The notes below the pieces were generated by a model. It had not been told where the DNA came from, searched no databases, and saw only the letters and a list, made by a program, of their open reading frames with translations. Shown here in pieces: positions 1 to 8,796 of a DNA stretch of 48,681 bases. The stretch spans positions 14,096-62,776 of the forward strand of contig NZ_FNAC01000027.1 in the NCBI RefSeq assembly GCF_900101705.1, in the 5' to 3' direction. The stretch's first letter is position 1. Each line of letters opens with the position of its first letter. Made by a program: the position numbers and the translations under genes. This DNA comes from Algoriphagus faecimaris. GTDB taxonomy: Bacteria; Bacteroidota; Bacteroidia; Cytophagales; Cyclobacteriaceae.

Positions 1-490
1 GAACAGGGAACAGGGAAAAGATAATAGAGATCTGGGAACAGGGAACAGGAGATTATGAGAATAGATTATCGAATGAGGAATAGCGAAGTTTCCAGATTGG
101 TAGGGATGAGACTTCCTTGTGCTGAAGGCGAGATTTCTGGCCTTAATTCGGATTACAAATCCTACGATAAGGGGTCGGGATTGCAAATCCCGAACAGCCT
201 GAGATTGGAGAAAAGGGAACAGGGAAAAGATAATAGAGAATGGAGATTTAAAAATTGGAGAACAGGGATGACCTAGACCGCCTGGATAGTTGACATAAAA
301 ACCTTCGAGGTCTGCTTTCCCGCTGTATGGAATGTGAATCGGATCTATAGGCTTCGGTGACGAAAACCTCAAAGGTTAGGATTAAAAAAAGGGCCAGTGC
401 TTGAACTGGCCCGGCAGCCGAAAGTTGTGAGCTCTGGCTGCAAAAAATGAGATTAGAAATAAACGGGTTTATTCTTCTCGATGGCTTGGG
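1..490. repeat. 490-bp direct repeat, copy 1 (left edge cut by window)
   Basis: This block recurs with a 554-bp offset at 555-1044. I see only two substitutions between the copies (171 g versus 725 t, and 340 c versus 894 t), so the duplication is recent or kept uniform by gene conversion. It contains GGAACAG-type satellite words, a hairpin GTCGGGATTGCAAATCCCGA-like token around 174-196, and a terminator-like hairpin at 391-412. The 73-residue reading frame inside each copy looks like repeat sequence read through, not a gene. Copy 1 may extend left of the window. Confidence 0.9.
383..412 (-). terminator. Rho-independent terminator within repeat copy 1
   Basis: The arms GGGCCAGT (391-398) and ACTGGCCC (405-412) pair perfectly over 8 bp with a 6-nt loop. 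A run of A on the plus strand directly before it becomes a U-run on a minus-strand transcript. An identical element lies in the second copy. Confidence 0.65.
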
Positions 491-554
491 GAAAAGTAGG
501 CAGTGGCAGTAGGCTGTCTTGGAGAATTGGAAGAATAGAGATTGAGAGATTGGA

Positions 555-1044
555 GAACAGGGAACAGGGAAAAGATAATAGAGATCTGGGAACAGGGAAC
601 AGGAGATTATGAGAATAGATTATCGAATGAGGAATAGCGAAGTTTCCAGATTGGTAGGGATGAGACTTCCTTGTGCTGAAGGCGAGATTTCTGGCCTTAA
701 TTCGGATTACAAATCCTACGATAATGGGTCGGGATTGCAAATCCCGAACAGCCTGAGATTGGAGAAAAGGGAACAGGGAAAAGATAATAGAGAATGGAGA
801 TTTAAAAATTGGAGAACAGGGATGACCTAGACCGCCTGGATAGTTGACATAAAAACCTTCGAGGTCTGCTTTCCCGCTGTATGGAATGTGAATTGGATCT
901 ATAGGCTTCGGTGACGAAAACCTCAAAGGTTAGGATTAAAAAAAGGGCCAGTGCTTGAACTGGCCCGGCAGCCGAAAGTTGTGAGCTCTGGCTGCAAAAA
1001 ATGAGATTAGAAATAAACGGGTTTATTCTTCTCGATGGCTTGGG
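555..1044. repeat. 490-bp direct repeat, copy 2
   Basis: Second copy of the block at 1-490, ending at the same word (ATGGCTTGGG, 1035-1044), after which the sequences diverge completely. The copies are separated by 64 bp that includes similar GGAGA-rich satellite sequence, so this is a tandem arrangement with a 554-bp period. Confidence 0.9.
937..966 (-). terminator. Rho-independent terminator within repeat copy 2
   Basis: Same hairpin as at 383-412, shifted by 554 bp: arms 945-952 and 959-966 preceded by a plus-strand A-run. It is oriented to stop transcription coming leftward from the SusD side. Confidence 0.65.
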
Positions 1045-1119
1045 TGAGAAGCAAGCCAATACCGATTAACCCGCTGGGGGAAGCCGAAAACCCTTTGAAG
1101 AGAGTAGGCGCTTTAACCA

Positions 1120-1161
1120 GGTTTCAAGGGGAGCAGCTTCATCTGCTTCCCTTTTGAGACC
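1120..1161. promoter_or_regulatory. Long imperfect hairpin upstream of the DUF6520-like gene
   Basis: The arms GGTTTCAAGGGGAGCAG (1120-1136) and CTGCTTCCCTTTTGAGACC (1143-1161) pair almost throughout around a 6-nt loop. It ends 47 bp before the start codon at 1209, so it could be a terminator for upstream transcription or a leader structure. No clear U-run follows. Confidence 0.45.
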
Positions 1162-1208
1162 CCAAACGTTTTCTCCTTTTTTGATGTGTTAAAAAAGGGT
1201 GCAAAGTT

Positions 1209-1490
1209 ATGAACAAACTAATGAGTAAGCTTCCGCTCCTTGCCTTTGTGCTAGTGGCGTTTGCTGCCTTTGCCTTTAACATGCCCGGTGAATTAGATCC
1301 GGAGTATGCACAGGATCCTGACAATCAGGAGATCTGGTATGATTTGTCATCGGTAACACCTGGACCCAACACTTATGAGTGTGATGATGTCCAGGATGTT
1401 TGTACCAGAGTACTTCCAAGTAGCTCTGCGGCTATGAAAACTTCTGGGGAATTTATCAAGAACGGTACACTTCCCGTAGTTCAACCTTAG
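1209..1490 (+). CDS. Small exported protein, DUF6520-like
   Basis: A 93-residue protein. Residues 1-22 form a signal-peptide-like segment: MNKLMSK, then a hydrophobic LLAFVLVAFAAFAF stretch. The mature part is short and acidic, with a Trp-Tyr (WYDLS) block, proline/glycine turns and two cysteines (YECDD and VCTR). This pattern matches what I know of the DUF6520 family of Bacteroidota, whose function is unknown. It is the only plus-strand gene here and converges on the SusD gene, with a shared terminator between them. The start is the first ATG (alternative at M5). Family assignment is by pattern only. Confidence 0.6.
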   Translation: MNKLMSKLPLLAFVLVAFAAFAFNMPGELDPEYAQDPDNQEIWYDLSSVTPGPNTYECDDVQDVCTRVLPSSSAAMKTSGEFIKNGTLPVVQP

Positions 1491-1495
1491 TGGAA

Positions 1496-1533
1496 AGGGA
1501 GGCTATTCTTTTTGGGTTAGCCTCCCTATTTTT
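1496..1533 (+). terminator. Terminator of the DUF6520-like gene
   Basis: The perfect 10-bp arms AGGGAGGCTA (1496-1505) and TAGCCTCCCT (1518-1527) enclose a 12-nt loop and are followed by ATTTTTAT. It starts 6 bp after the stop codon. The T-run reaches the last codon of the convergent SusD gene, so this terminator sits at the convergence point. Confidence 0.8.
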
Positions 1534-2890
1534 ATCTTGGATTTTGTTCCATTGGGTTAAAATCCATTTCATCAGGAGGAATTGGAATGGCATATCTGGG
1601 ATCATTTGGTGGTAATTCGGCTTGTTCAGCATTGAATTTCCTCACCAAAGTAATCGCTAAAGCCGGATCTGTATTTAACCTTTTAAGGTCAAGCCATCGA
1701 ACTCCTCGGAATACAAGTTCTTTTCTCCTTTCCAGAAGAATATGTTCAACCAATTCCGCGTCAGTTCCATCAAATGGCTGGAATTCGACGGATGAAATTC
1801 TGTGCTGCCTTAACGTATTGATGGCATTTTTGGCATTTTCAACATCACCCAGCCTGACTGATGACTCGGCATAATCCAGCCAAAGCTCATCGGTCGCCAA
1901 GCCTCCGAAAGGATAAAAATCCCCGGTATAATGCCCTCTCATGTTGTAAAGCGTATCCACCCTCGCAGTTCTGAAAAAGAGCGGAACTCTCAGATCCCCT
2001 TCTTCATAAAGCTCAACCAGATCAGGGTTGATGTAGGTTTCTCTGTTGGTCGCATACCTGTTGGTGATCAATTCGGAATAAAAAATCACCTCGGGATTGA
2101 AAATTTCGAAGGAATAAGGCAAACCATCATTCAGTTCATTATAATCCATTAATTCATCTTTGATGGAGAGTGCTTGTGATGAATGTTCATTGGCCAAAGA
2201 ATATTCCTGCCGTGTCATGTACACCCTGCTGAGTAGGGCATGGACTGACCATTGGGATGGTCTAGTGGGAACTGTTGCAATCTGCGGAAGGTCGCGCAAA
2301 GCCTCATCCAAATCCCGGATAATTTGCTGATAGGATTCCTCCAGCGTAGCTCTGGTTGTTTTGATGTTGACATCTGAGGTAGTTCTCAGGGGAATACCCA
2401 ATTGATCACCTTGGTCTGGACTATACTGGGGAGCAAAATGGGTCAGGATTTCAAAGTGCCCCAAGGCCCTGTAGAACTTCGCCGACGCGGTTAATTCTGC
2501 TTTTCTGGAAGCTTCTGTCTGGGAAGAGGGACTGTATTCGGCCAAGCCATCCAGTGCGACGTTTGCATAAAATATTTTCTGATAAATGGTTGACCAATTG
2601 GGGTCGTATTCTCCCGGAATGTAGAATTCCTCAGCCCAGAAATAGGTGGAAACTTGATGCGGCTGCAGCCGATTAATCGCGCCTGGACCGAGATAAATGT
2701 CATCCGATCCCAATAAGCCTGTTGCCGGGGAGGTATTGAGTCCTCGTAGTTTGGCATCCAGTAAGGCCTGAAAATCATCCAGTTCACTGGGGACCACCAA
2801 GTTTTTGGAAGGTTTTTCAGACAGAAAGCTGTCGCAGGATGAGGCTAATCCCACAATCAGGGAGAAGAGGAGTATTCGTAACATTTTCAT
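1532..2890 (-). CDS. SusD/RagB-family nutrient-binding outer-membrane lipoprotein
   Basis: A 452-residue protein with a lipoprotein signal peptide ending in ASSC (Cys19) followed by Asp, as is common in surface lipoproteins. The TPR-like SusD pattern is clear: FYANVALDGL near residue 110, AKFYRALGHFEILTHF, a helical ATLEESYQQIIRDLDEAL block, HALLSRVYM, and the C-terminal RRKELVFRGVRWLDLKRL motif typical of RagB/SusD. SusD proteins cap the SusC channel and bind the substrate. It lies downstream of SusC after a 174-bp gap. The length fits the family. No glycoside hydrolase or sensor lies nearby, so the substrate cannot be inferred and need not be a glycan. Confidence 0.9.
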   Translation of the reverse strand: MKMLRILLFSLIVGLASSCDSFLSEKPSKNLVVPSELDDFQALLDAKLRGLNTSPATGLLGSDDIYLGPGAINRLQPHQVSTYFWAEEFYIPGEYDPNWSTIYQKIFYANVALDGLAEYSPSSQTEASRKAELTASAKFYRALGHFEILTHFAPQYSPDQGDQLGIPLRTTSDVNIKTTRATLEESYQQIIRDLDEALRDLPQIATVPTRPSQWSVHALLSRVYMTRQEYSLANEHSSQALSIKDELMDYNELNDGLPYSFEIFNPEVIFYSELITNRYATNRETYINPDLVELYEEGDLRVPLFFRTARVDTLYNMRGHYTGDFYPFGGLATDELWLDYAESSVRLGDVENAKNAINTLRQHRISSVEFQPFDGTDAELVEHILLERRKELVFRGVRWLDLKRLNTDPALAITLVRKFNAEQAELPPNDPRYAIPIPPDEMDFNPMEQNPR

Positions 2891-3064
2891 AGTAGTATCA
2901 TTTTAAATTTTCCGGATTTTCATTGAAGTAATTCCCAGTTAAAAGGGTGGCAGCAATAATCAACCATAATCTGCTGCCGGGAGAGTCAGGTTGGGTTTCC
3001 CCAGCCTTATGAGGTTAGCTATTTGGGTTTATACCTGTTCTCCTTTTACCCTTTGTTGCTGGGA

Positions 3065-6000
3065 TCAGAAGTTTGCTTTTAGCCCAAATGAGAGTGTTCT
3101 TAAACTTGGGGAGGTGCGGAAATCGGGATCGGGAACTTCCTTACTGGCTTTCCAGATCAAGCCCAGGTTATTGCCATAGGCATAGATTTCCAGGTTTTGG
3201 ATTCCTTTCAGCCGGTTTCTACCAAAGCGATAGGCAATGCGTATATCCTGCAGCCGGATATGATCTCCTTTTTCGACCAGTGATTCACTTCGGAGAAGAA
3301 ACTGGTTTCTTGAGGCATTGACTGTCCCGGGGTCAGAGGGAATATCCGTGGTGAGTTCATCTCCAGGCTGCCTCCATCTTCGTTCGTAATCTGCGTGTTC
3401 GAACTCCCCTCTGTTCAAATTGTCATAGTTGATGGTCTGCCTCCGAAAATAATAGCCCATCCGGTAGGAAATATTCGCCGATAGCAGAAAGCCCTTCCAT
3501 TCAAGCGTGTTTCTAAAGGATCCAAACAGTGTTGGCCTGGAAGATCCATGATATATCAGCTCCTCCAATTCACTTTCATTCAGGATAGTGCTATAATCAG
3601 TACTAGGTTCCCCATTAATTATTCCTCTGGGGTCACCTGAATCAGGGTCCAAACCTCCCCAGGGAAGGCTGTAGGTGTAATAGAGTGGACGGCCGATGAC
3701 AGGTACCGGACTGCCTGCATTTGAGGTAAGGACCTGTGCCACGGTGGGATCGTTTTCAAAGTCGGTGACTTCTTCTTTTACCCAGCTCAGGAAAAAGTTG
3801 TTGGTCCACTTCACCGGACCATTTAGGATTTTGGTATTGAGTACCCAATCCAAACCCGCAGTTTTGGTACTTGCGTAGTTGATGGTGGCAAGCCCCACTC
3901 CGGAGGAAGCAAAAAGCGGCTGTTCGCCGAGGAGATCCAGTCCTCTTTTTCGGTAATATTCCAAGTATCCGCTCAGTCTTCCGTTAAACATCTCGTAGTC
4001 GAGTCCCAAATTTGTAATCTGGATGCGCTCCCATCGGAGTTCGGGGTTGGGAGGGCTGAGTATCCCCAGAAAAGGAGAATTGATCAGGGGATTGGAACCA
4101 GCCCCAAAATAATTGGCGGTAGTAAAGGCGGTGGCGTTTGGATTTGTGTTTCCATTGTAACCATAGGAAAGCCGCATCTTGAGGAAGTCCAACCAGTCTG
4201 AATTGACAAAACTTTCCTCGGTTAAAATCCAGCCCAAACCTGCCGACCACAGGGGAACTGCCCGCTGGTTGGTATTTACTCCGAAAATATTGGAAGCATC
4301 CACTCTGGCACTGGCGGTAAGGAAGTACCTGTCTTTGTAGGAGTATCCGGCATTTCCGAAACCCGAGACATATCGGTTGACTGTACCGGAAAAATTCTGA
4401 ACAAAAGGTATAGTCCCGGGAAAACCGATCGAATAAAGAGTAAAGAACGAGAGGTAATCCACCGGCTGTGAGGTTGCATTTAGGCTGTTGAACCCGTAGG
4501 CCCTGCCGGAATTCCCCTCGGACTGGACATCCCTGATTTCCGATCCGGCCAGCACATTGAGCTGGTGGTCATTCCATCTTTTTTCATAGGTCAACTGCCC
4601 CCTCAGGGTGTGGCTAAAGGAGCGCTGGTTGGAGAAGTCCAAGATTCCTCCCAGCGGGACATGGTTGATCAGGTTGCCGTTTGGATCGATTTCCGTGAAA
4701 TCATTGATCAGTTCGCGGGTAGTATATGCTGTCTGGGGACTGTTTTGCTCATTATTTTGCTGGTTGGTCCAGTATTGATAATTCACCTTGAAATTCAGCC
4801 CCCGGCTGATTCTGTAGTCCAAATTTGCTGTCAGCCTCAGGTCGTTGGCCCGATTGATTCTAGGGCTCAGCCCTATTTCATCCAGGGGATAGTATTCCCA
4901 GTCCAGTAGACCTGTACCCACTGTGGATTCTTTGAATCGCTGGTGAAAGGAGCGGTATACGGGTAAGGGATTGCCGTTTTCATCCGCAAGGCGGTCATAG
5001 GGATAGAAATTGGAGATGGCCGGCAGCCCATCTTCCGAGTCGCTGATAGCCAAATATGCTCCAAGTGATAGGTTCAGTCTGTCTTTTGCCAGTTTGAAGT
5101 TCTGTACTGTGTTCAGGGTCAGTCTGGAATTGTTTTGGGCAACTTGGTTTTGACGGTTATCATCCCAGCCCAGGGAAAAAAGATAGGAATGCTTCCCTCC
5201 TCCCCCGTTCAGGTTTAGCGCGTATTGCTGTAAAAGCGATGGTCTGTACATGTACTTTGACAGCTCGTTTCGCACATCCGAATTCCTAAACCTGGCGATC
5301 CGGGCATCCCGTTCATTTGGGGTAAGTTGTCCCTGTTCAAAGGCATATAGGGTTTCCACCAGTGGAGAAACCGGGGATTTGAAAAAGGAATTGACCGCAC
5401 CGGCAAAGGCTCCATCCTCATAAAGCTGGATTTCCTTGTTCACAAAATCGTTGATGCTCATTTGTGGTCTGTAGAAGGGATCAGGAGCTTGGCCGATGGT
5501 GGTATTGGCAGTCAGACTGATTCGAACCGGCTGATCAAAGGTTCCGCTTTTGGTGGTGATGACAATCACCCCGTTTCCTGCTCTGGCTCCCCATATGGAC
5601 GCGGCTGCGGCATCCCGGAGTACGGTGATGGATTCCACATCATTGGGGTTGATATTGGATAGCGGGCCCTCGTAGGGAAGGTTGTCGATGACGATCAGAG
5701 GCTGGCTATCGGAACGAATGGTACCTGTACCCCGGATGGAAATATCCTCACCATATTCCAGGTCGGAGCGGTCCCGGTTAAAAATCAAGCCCGGAGTCAA
5801 GTCTTCGAGACGGTCGATGATGTTGGTACTGATTCTGCGATCCACCAGCTCCTGATCGAGTTTGGCAAAGGAACCGGTGGCCCGTTCTGCCGGGAGTTCC
5901 TCAAATCCTGTGGATACCACAGCCACCTCATCCAGTCCCAGTTCATCCATTTCCAGGATTATCCTCAGACTGGAAGTTTGGTCGGGGCTGAGTACCAGCT

Positions 6001-6244
6001 CTTGGGTTTTGTAACCGATGAAACTGATGACCAAAGTGGGCGAGTCGGTATCGGGAAGAATCAGGACAAAGTCTCCTTCTTCGTTGGTAACCGTTCCCAG
6101 GCTGGTTCCTTTGAGGACAACATTCACCCCGGGAATGGGTGTGCTCTGATCAGGTTCTAGAACAGTTCCCGACACTTTCAGATCCTGCGCTTTGATCTCC
6201 CAGATCAAGAGCAGGGCAAGCAGTAAGAGTATTTGTTTTTTCAT
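3065..6244 (-). CDS. SusC/RagA-family TonB-linked outer-membrane protein
   Basis: A 1059-residue protein. Residues 1-20 are a signal peptide ending in KAQ. A carboxypeptidase-regulatory-like beta sandwich follows (about 22-110, ending FIGYKTQELVLS), then the plug domain (about 120-235) with the VDRRISTNIIDRLEDLTPG and PNDVESITVLRDAAAASIWG motifs of the SusC family. The rest is beta-barrel sequence ending in an aromatic residue (KANF), as expected for BAM-dependent insertion. It imports a TonB-dependent substrate with the SusD partner. It starts 13 bp after the redoxin-like gene, indicating one operon. No STN signalling domain is present, so anti-sigma-factor control is unlikely. Confidence 0.93.
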   Translation of the reverse strand: MKKQILLLLALLLIWEIKAQDLKVSGTVLEPDQSTPIPGVNVVLKGTSLGTVTNEEGDFVLILPDTDSPTLVISFIGYKTQELVLSPDQTSSLRIILEMDELGLDEVAVVSTGFEELPAERATGSFAKLDQELVDRRISTNIIDRLEDLTPGLIFNRDRSDLEYGEDISIRGTGTIRSDSQPLIVIDNLPYEGPLSNINPNDVESITVLRDAAAASIWGARAGNGVIVITTKSGTFDQPVRISLTANTTIGQAPDPFYRPQMSINDFVNKEIQLYEDGAFAGAVNSFFKSPVSPLVETLYAFEQGQLTPNERDARIARFRNSDVRNELSKYMYRPSLLQQYALNLNGGGGKHSYLFSLGWDDNRQNQVAQNNSRLTLNTVQNFKLAKDRLNLSLGAYLAISDSEDGLPAISNFYPYDRLADENGNPLPVYRSFHQRFKESTVGTGLLDWEYYPLDEIGLSPRINRANDLRLTANLDYRISRGLNFKVNYQYWTNQQNNEQNSPQTAYTTRELINDFTEIDPNGNLINHVPLGGILDFSNQRSFSHTLRGQLTYEKRWNDHQLNVLAGSEIRDVQSEGNSGRAYGFNSLNATSQPVDYLSFFTLYSIGFPGTIPFVQNFSGTVNRYVSGFGNAGYSYKDRYFLTASARVDASNIFGVNTNQRAVPLWSAGLGWILTEESFVNSDWLDFLKMRLSYGYNGNTNPNATAFTTANYFGAGSNPLINSPFLGILSPPNPELRWERIQITNLGLDYEMFNGRLSGYLEYYRKRGLDLLGEQPLFASSGVGLATINYASTKTAGLDWVLNTKILNGPVKWTNNFFLSWVKEEVTDFENDPTVAQVLTSNAGSPVPVIGRPLYYTYSLPWGGLDPDSGDPRGIINGEPSTDYSTILNESELEELIYHGSSRPTLFGSFRNTLEWKGFLLSANISYRMGYYFRRQTINYDNLNRGEFEHADYERRWRQPGDELTTDIPSDPGTVNASRNQFLLRSESLVEKGDHIRLQDIRIAYRFGRNRLKGIQNLEIYAYGNNLGLIWKASKEVPDPDFRTSPSLRTLSFGLKANF

Positions 6245-6257
6245 TTTTATGGATTGT

Positions 6258-8168
6258 TTAGGGTTGTTTACTTTTTGGATTTTTTTCTTTTTCGTTTTCC
6301 CCTGAGGAATTGAGGATGGCAGTCATTTTTCGTGAGAAATCTGGGTAATCCTGTGCGGATAATTTGAAGGAAATCACTTTGCCCCTACTGTCGGTAAGCA
6401 GGGTAAATGGATACCCCGAAACTTCGTAATGGGACACCAACTTTTCTTTAGAATCGGGTTCAAGCCGGTAATTGGGGATTTCTTCAGCAGAGAAATGGGG
6501 AATATTTTCCACCCAGAGATCGGGATCTTCGTCCACGGAAACAGCGATTAACCGGAGTCCCAGATCCTTTCCTTTCTCTCGGTAAAAGGGAAAGAGGTAA
6601 TTTTTAAAATAGCGGGCACTGTGGGGACAGGTGGAGAAATAGAAATAATAGAGTGTGGGAGAATCGTCGAGTTGATCGGAAGAAGACCTCCTACCCTCCC
6701 TATCAGTCCAGTTAAGAGAGGGCATGGCTTTATCCGTGGAGACCGAATTGGCAAGTGACTGAATCCGTTCTTTCCAGGGAGAGGATTCTACCTTGGAACC
6801 CAGGCTTTCTAGGGTTTGGGTGGGGTTTTCGTATCGTTTCAGATTGGCAGACAGAAACCCGGTCAGGATTCTGTCTTTCAGTGCACCACTGAAGTTTGCG
6901 CTGACGACAGATCCAAAATCTTCCTCATTCAAGAGAGACAGCAAGGTCATTTTATCCAACTGGAGATCCAGATAGGGTGCCGAGATCAGTTTGGATTTAA
7001 GGAGAAATCCCCCGTCCCTGATTCCGAGGAGCTGGGATTCTATTTTATTTCTGATTTGGTTGAGTTCCTCTCCCTCTGCGATTCGGTCAAGTTCATTGAA
7101 GTAAAAGCGATAGATGGTGGAAACAAAGGGTTTGTAATAGGATGCATAGGTTTCAAGGAGGAGAAGATCGTAGGATTCAGGGTCCAGTTTAGGTTCGAAG
7201 GATTTAAGGATTTGGAGTTGGCTATAGAGTTCACTTTCTGCATTTCCCAAACCCTCCAGGGCTTTGTTCAGTCCTTTTTTTCCGAAGGTCTGAAATTCGA
7301 GTCTAGCTCCGAATTGGTCATTGGCCGCCTGAAAGAGAGAATCGTTTTTGGGGTCGGAAAGGAGGTTGTTGGCCGAGGAGATGACCAGTGTTCTGGGGGA
7401 ATCGAAGGATTCTTGGTTTCTGGATCGGTCAAGCAGCCACTGGGCTTCGTAAAAAGCGGCATCGGGTCCACCAAATAGCAGGATTGTAGCGGAGAGATCT
7501 ATTTTTATCTTCAGGCTATCCCCAGGACGGATCAGCATGTTTTTGATCAGCATTCTATCCTCCAGTTCCAGGGAGAAGTATGCTGGGTCTTGGAATTGGT
7601 CAAGTGTGAATTCAAACTTTCTAACCCTGGAATCTATCACGCCGTCAAAGAAGGTCCCCTCGCTTAGCGGGGAGTTAAAAGTCTTATTCATAAAGCGGCT
7701 TTTTTTGCTGAAGTAGTAAGGGGAAAGCGTAAGGGACAGGGGACTTAGCGAATCCGGATTGATGATTTCCCCATAAATAAGGGTGGTGTTTTCCTCCCCC
7801 TTTTGGGCGGGAGTGCTGTACTCCTCCCGCCCGGGGTGATGGGAGTCGGCATCAAAAGACCGATTTCCCGTGGGTGAACCAGCAACTTGACTCATTGATA
7901 ATGGAGAATATACCAGGAATAGTAGGAAGGCTAGTGAAATAGGTTTTAATCGGATATCAGGAATATTGGAAGAAATACACTCCCTTTGGTCGTGAAATAC
8001 CCGCCTATCGGCGTGAGATATGCTCCTCGTTCCTCGGAGCGAGATAAGCCATCCACCTACATGGAAGTATTGCATGCTTATTGGATGGAGCTGACTTCTA
8101 ATTGATCTTTTAGCTTTCCGGAAAAAGCACAGCAGTTCCAGGAAGCATGATTGTAGTAATTTTTTCAT
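6258..8168 (-). CDS. Exported redoxin-like (TlpA-type fold) protein with Cys-Pro-His-Ser active site
   Basis: A 636-codon frame. A hydrophobic signal-like segment lies at about 76-95 (ISLAFLLFLVYSPLSMSQ) and a thioredoxin-like domain at about 483-620. That domain has YFYFSTCPHS (C514, S517), DEDPD and a cis-proline motif GYPFT (P587), typical of TlpA/redoxin proteins associated with SusC operons. The second cysteine of CxxC is replaced by Ser, so a normal disulfide exchange is doubtful. The middle region (130-480) is helical and unassigned. Residues about 41-66 are read from an intergenic palindromic repeat (7991-8046), so the long N-terminus may be spurious or recently acquired. I see no ATG between the repeat and the signal segment, so the start is unresolved. 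It is the first gene of the redoxin-SusC-SusD operon. Confidence 0.65.
   Translation of the reverse strand: MKKLLQSCFLELLCFFRKAKRSIRSQLHPISMQYFHVGGWLISLRGTRSISHADRRVFHDQRECISSNIPDIRLKPISLAFLLFLVYSPLSMSQVAGSPTGNRSFDADSHHPGREEYSTPAQKGEENTTLIYGEIINPDSLSPLSLTLSPYYFSKKSRFMNKTFNSPLSEGTFFDGVIDSRVRKFEFTLDQFQDPAYFSLELEDRMLIKNMLIRPGDSLKIKIDLSATILLFGGPDAAFYEAQWLLDRSRNQESFDSPRTLVISSANNLLSDPKNDSLFQAANDQFGARLEFQTFGKKGLNKALEGLGNAESELYSQLQILKSFEPKLDPESYDLLLLETYASYYKPFVSTIYRFYFNELDRIAEGEELNQIRNKIESQLLGIRDGGFLLKSKLISAPYLDLQLDKMTLLSLLNEEDFGSVVSANFSGALKDRILTGFLSANLKRYENPTQTLESLGSKVESSPWKERIQSLANSVSTDKAMPSLNWTDREGRRSSSDQLDDSPTLYYFYFSTCPHSARYFKNYLFPFYREKGKDLGLRLIAVSVDEDPDLWVENIPHFSAEEIPNYRLEPDSKEKLVSHYEVSGYPFTLLTDSRGKVISFKLSAQDYPDFSRKMTAILNSSGENEKEKNPKSKQP
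7991..8046. repeat. GAAATA-hairpin element inside the redoxin-like reading frame
   Basis: The words GAAATA (7994), GAGATA (8015) and GAGATA (8041) separate two mini-hairpins: CGCC-tatc-GGCG, and GCTCC/GGAGC around CTCG-type loop sequence. The same words and hairpins build the arrays at 8383-8626 and 8797-8970. Here the element reads through in frame as residues 41-60 of the redoxin-like protein. Confidence 0.7.
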
Positions 8169-8344
8169 GTGTTTATAATTGTCTTTTAGCGGTCACATGG
8201 AATCTCGCAATTATAATCATCCCGGTGTGTGACGGGTACGTCATGCTCGATTTCATGTGTCTATAATTGATTTTCAAAGGTCACATGGAATCTCGCATGG
8301 TTGATAGTCATACCAGTGTGTGACGGCTACGTCATGCTCGATTT
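8166..8344. repeat. Tandem repeat, two ~90-bp units, at the start of the redoxin-like gene
   Basis: Unit 1 is 8166-8253 (88 bp) and unit 2 is 8254-8344 (91 bp). Each begins CATGTGT and contains GGTCACATGGAATCTCGCA, GTGTGTGACGG and GTCATGCTCGATTT. A third unit begins at 8345 (CATGCGTTTT) but stops at once. The first CAT is the reverse complement of the annotated ATG of the redoxin-like gene, so the repeat occupies its promoter and leader. Confidence 0.8.
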
Positions 8345-8382
8345 CATGCGTTTTAGGGTTGTGATTGATTGAGATAGAGGAG

Positions 8383-8626
8383 GAAATACGCTTCGCGAAA
8401 TACACCTTCGGTGAAATACGCCATGGGCGAAATACAGGCCTATCGGCCTGAAATAGGGTCTAAACATTGGACGAAATACGGCTTTGCCGAAATAGACTCC
8501 TCGTATCTCGGAGCGAAATATGCGCTCCTTCGTCGCGAGAAATACGAACCATAGTAGAATCTTCTATTTCAGCCCGCTTGCGGGCTTTATTTCCATAGTA
8601 TTTCTACCGTGCTTCCACCGTATTTC
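8383..8626. repeat. Palindromic array: mini-hairpins spaced by GAAATA then TATTTC, copy A
   Basis: GAAATA occurs nine times, at 8383, 8397, 8413, 8429, 8450, 8473, 8489, 8515 and 8539. Most of the segments between them are small perfect inverted repeats of differing sequence: CGC-ttc-GCG, ACC-ttc-GGT, GCC-atg-GGC, AGGCC-tatc-GGCCT, GGC-ttt-GCC. From 8565 the words appear as TATTTC (8565, 8588, 8599, 8621), with the hairpin AGCCCG-cttg-CGGGCT at 8571-8586, so the whole array has mirrored polarity. I know of no standard element type that it fits. Confidence 0.8.
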
Positions 8627-8796
8627 AATAAGTAAGAACAATAGTCTCCCACCCTGACTCCGTATAAGTCAATCAATCAATGGATTAAGAAATTATTGAA
8701 TGGATAAGCGAAAATCCTCTGCAGCGGAATGGGCTTATCATTTTTGTCAAATGGAATGAAATAGGGCCGCTTTTAGCGTCTGAAACACTTGGAAAC

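Noticed and set aside
55..830. Two identical-looking 73-codon frames at 55-276 and 609-830
   Set aside because: They lie wholly within the 490-bp repeats, start in satellite sequence and read through hairpin tokens; no protein-like features.
6816..7478. Long 220-codon plus-strand frame opposite the redoxin-like gene
   Set aside because: Antisense shadow of a well-supported coding region; composition is that of complementary codons (many F, V, G runs) with no motif.
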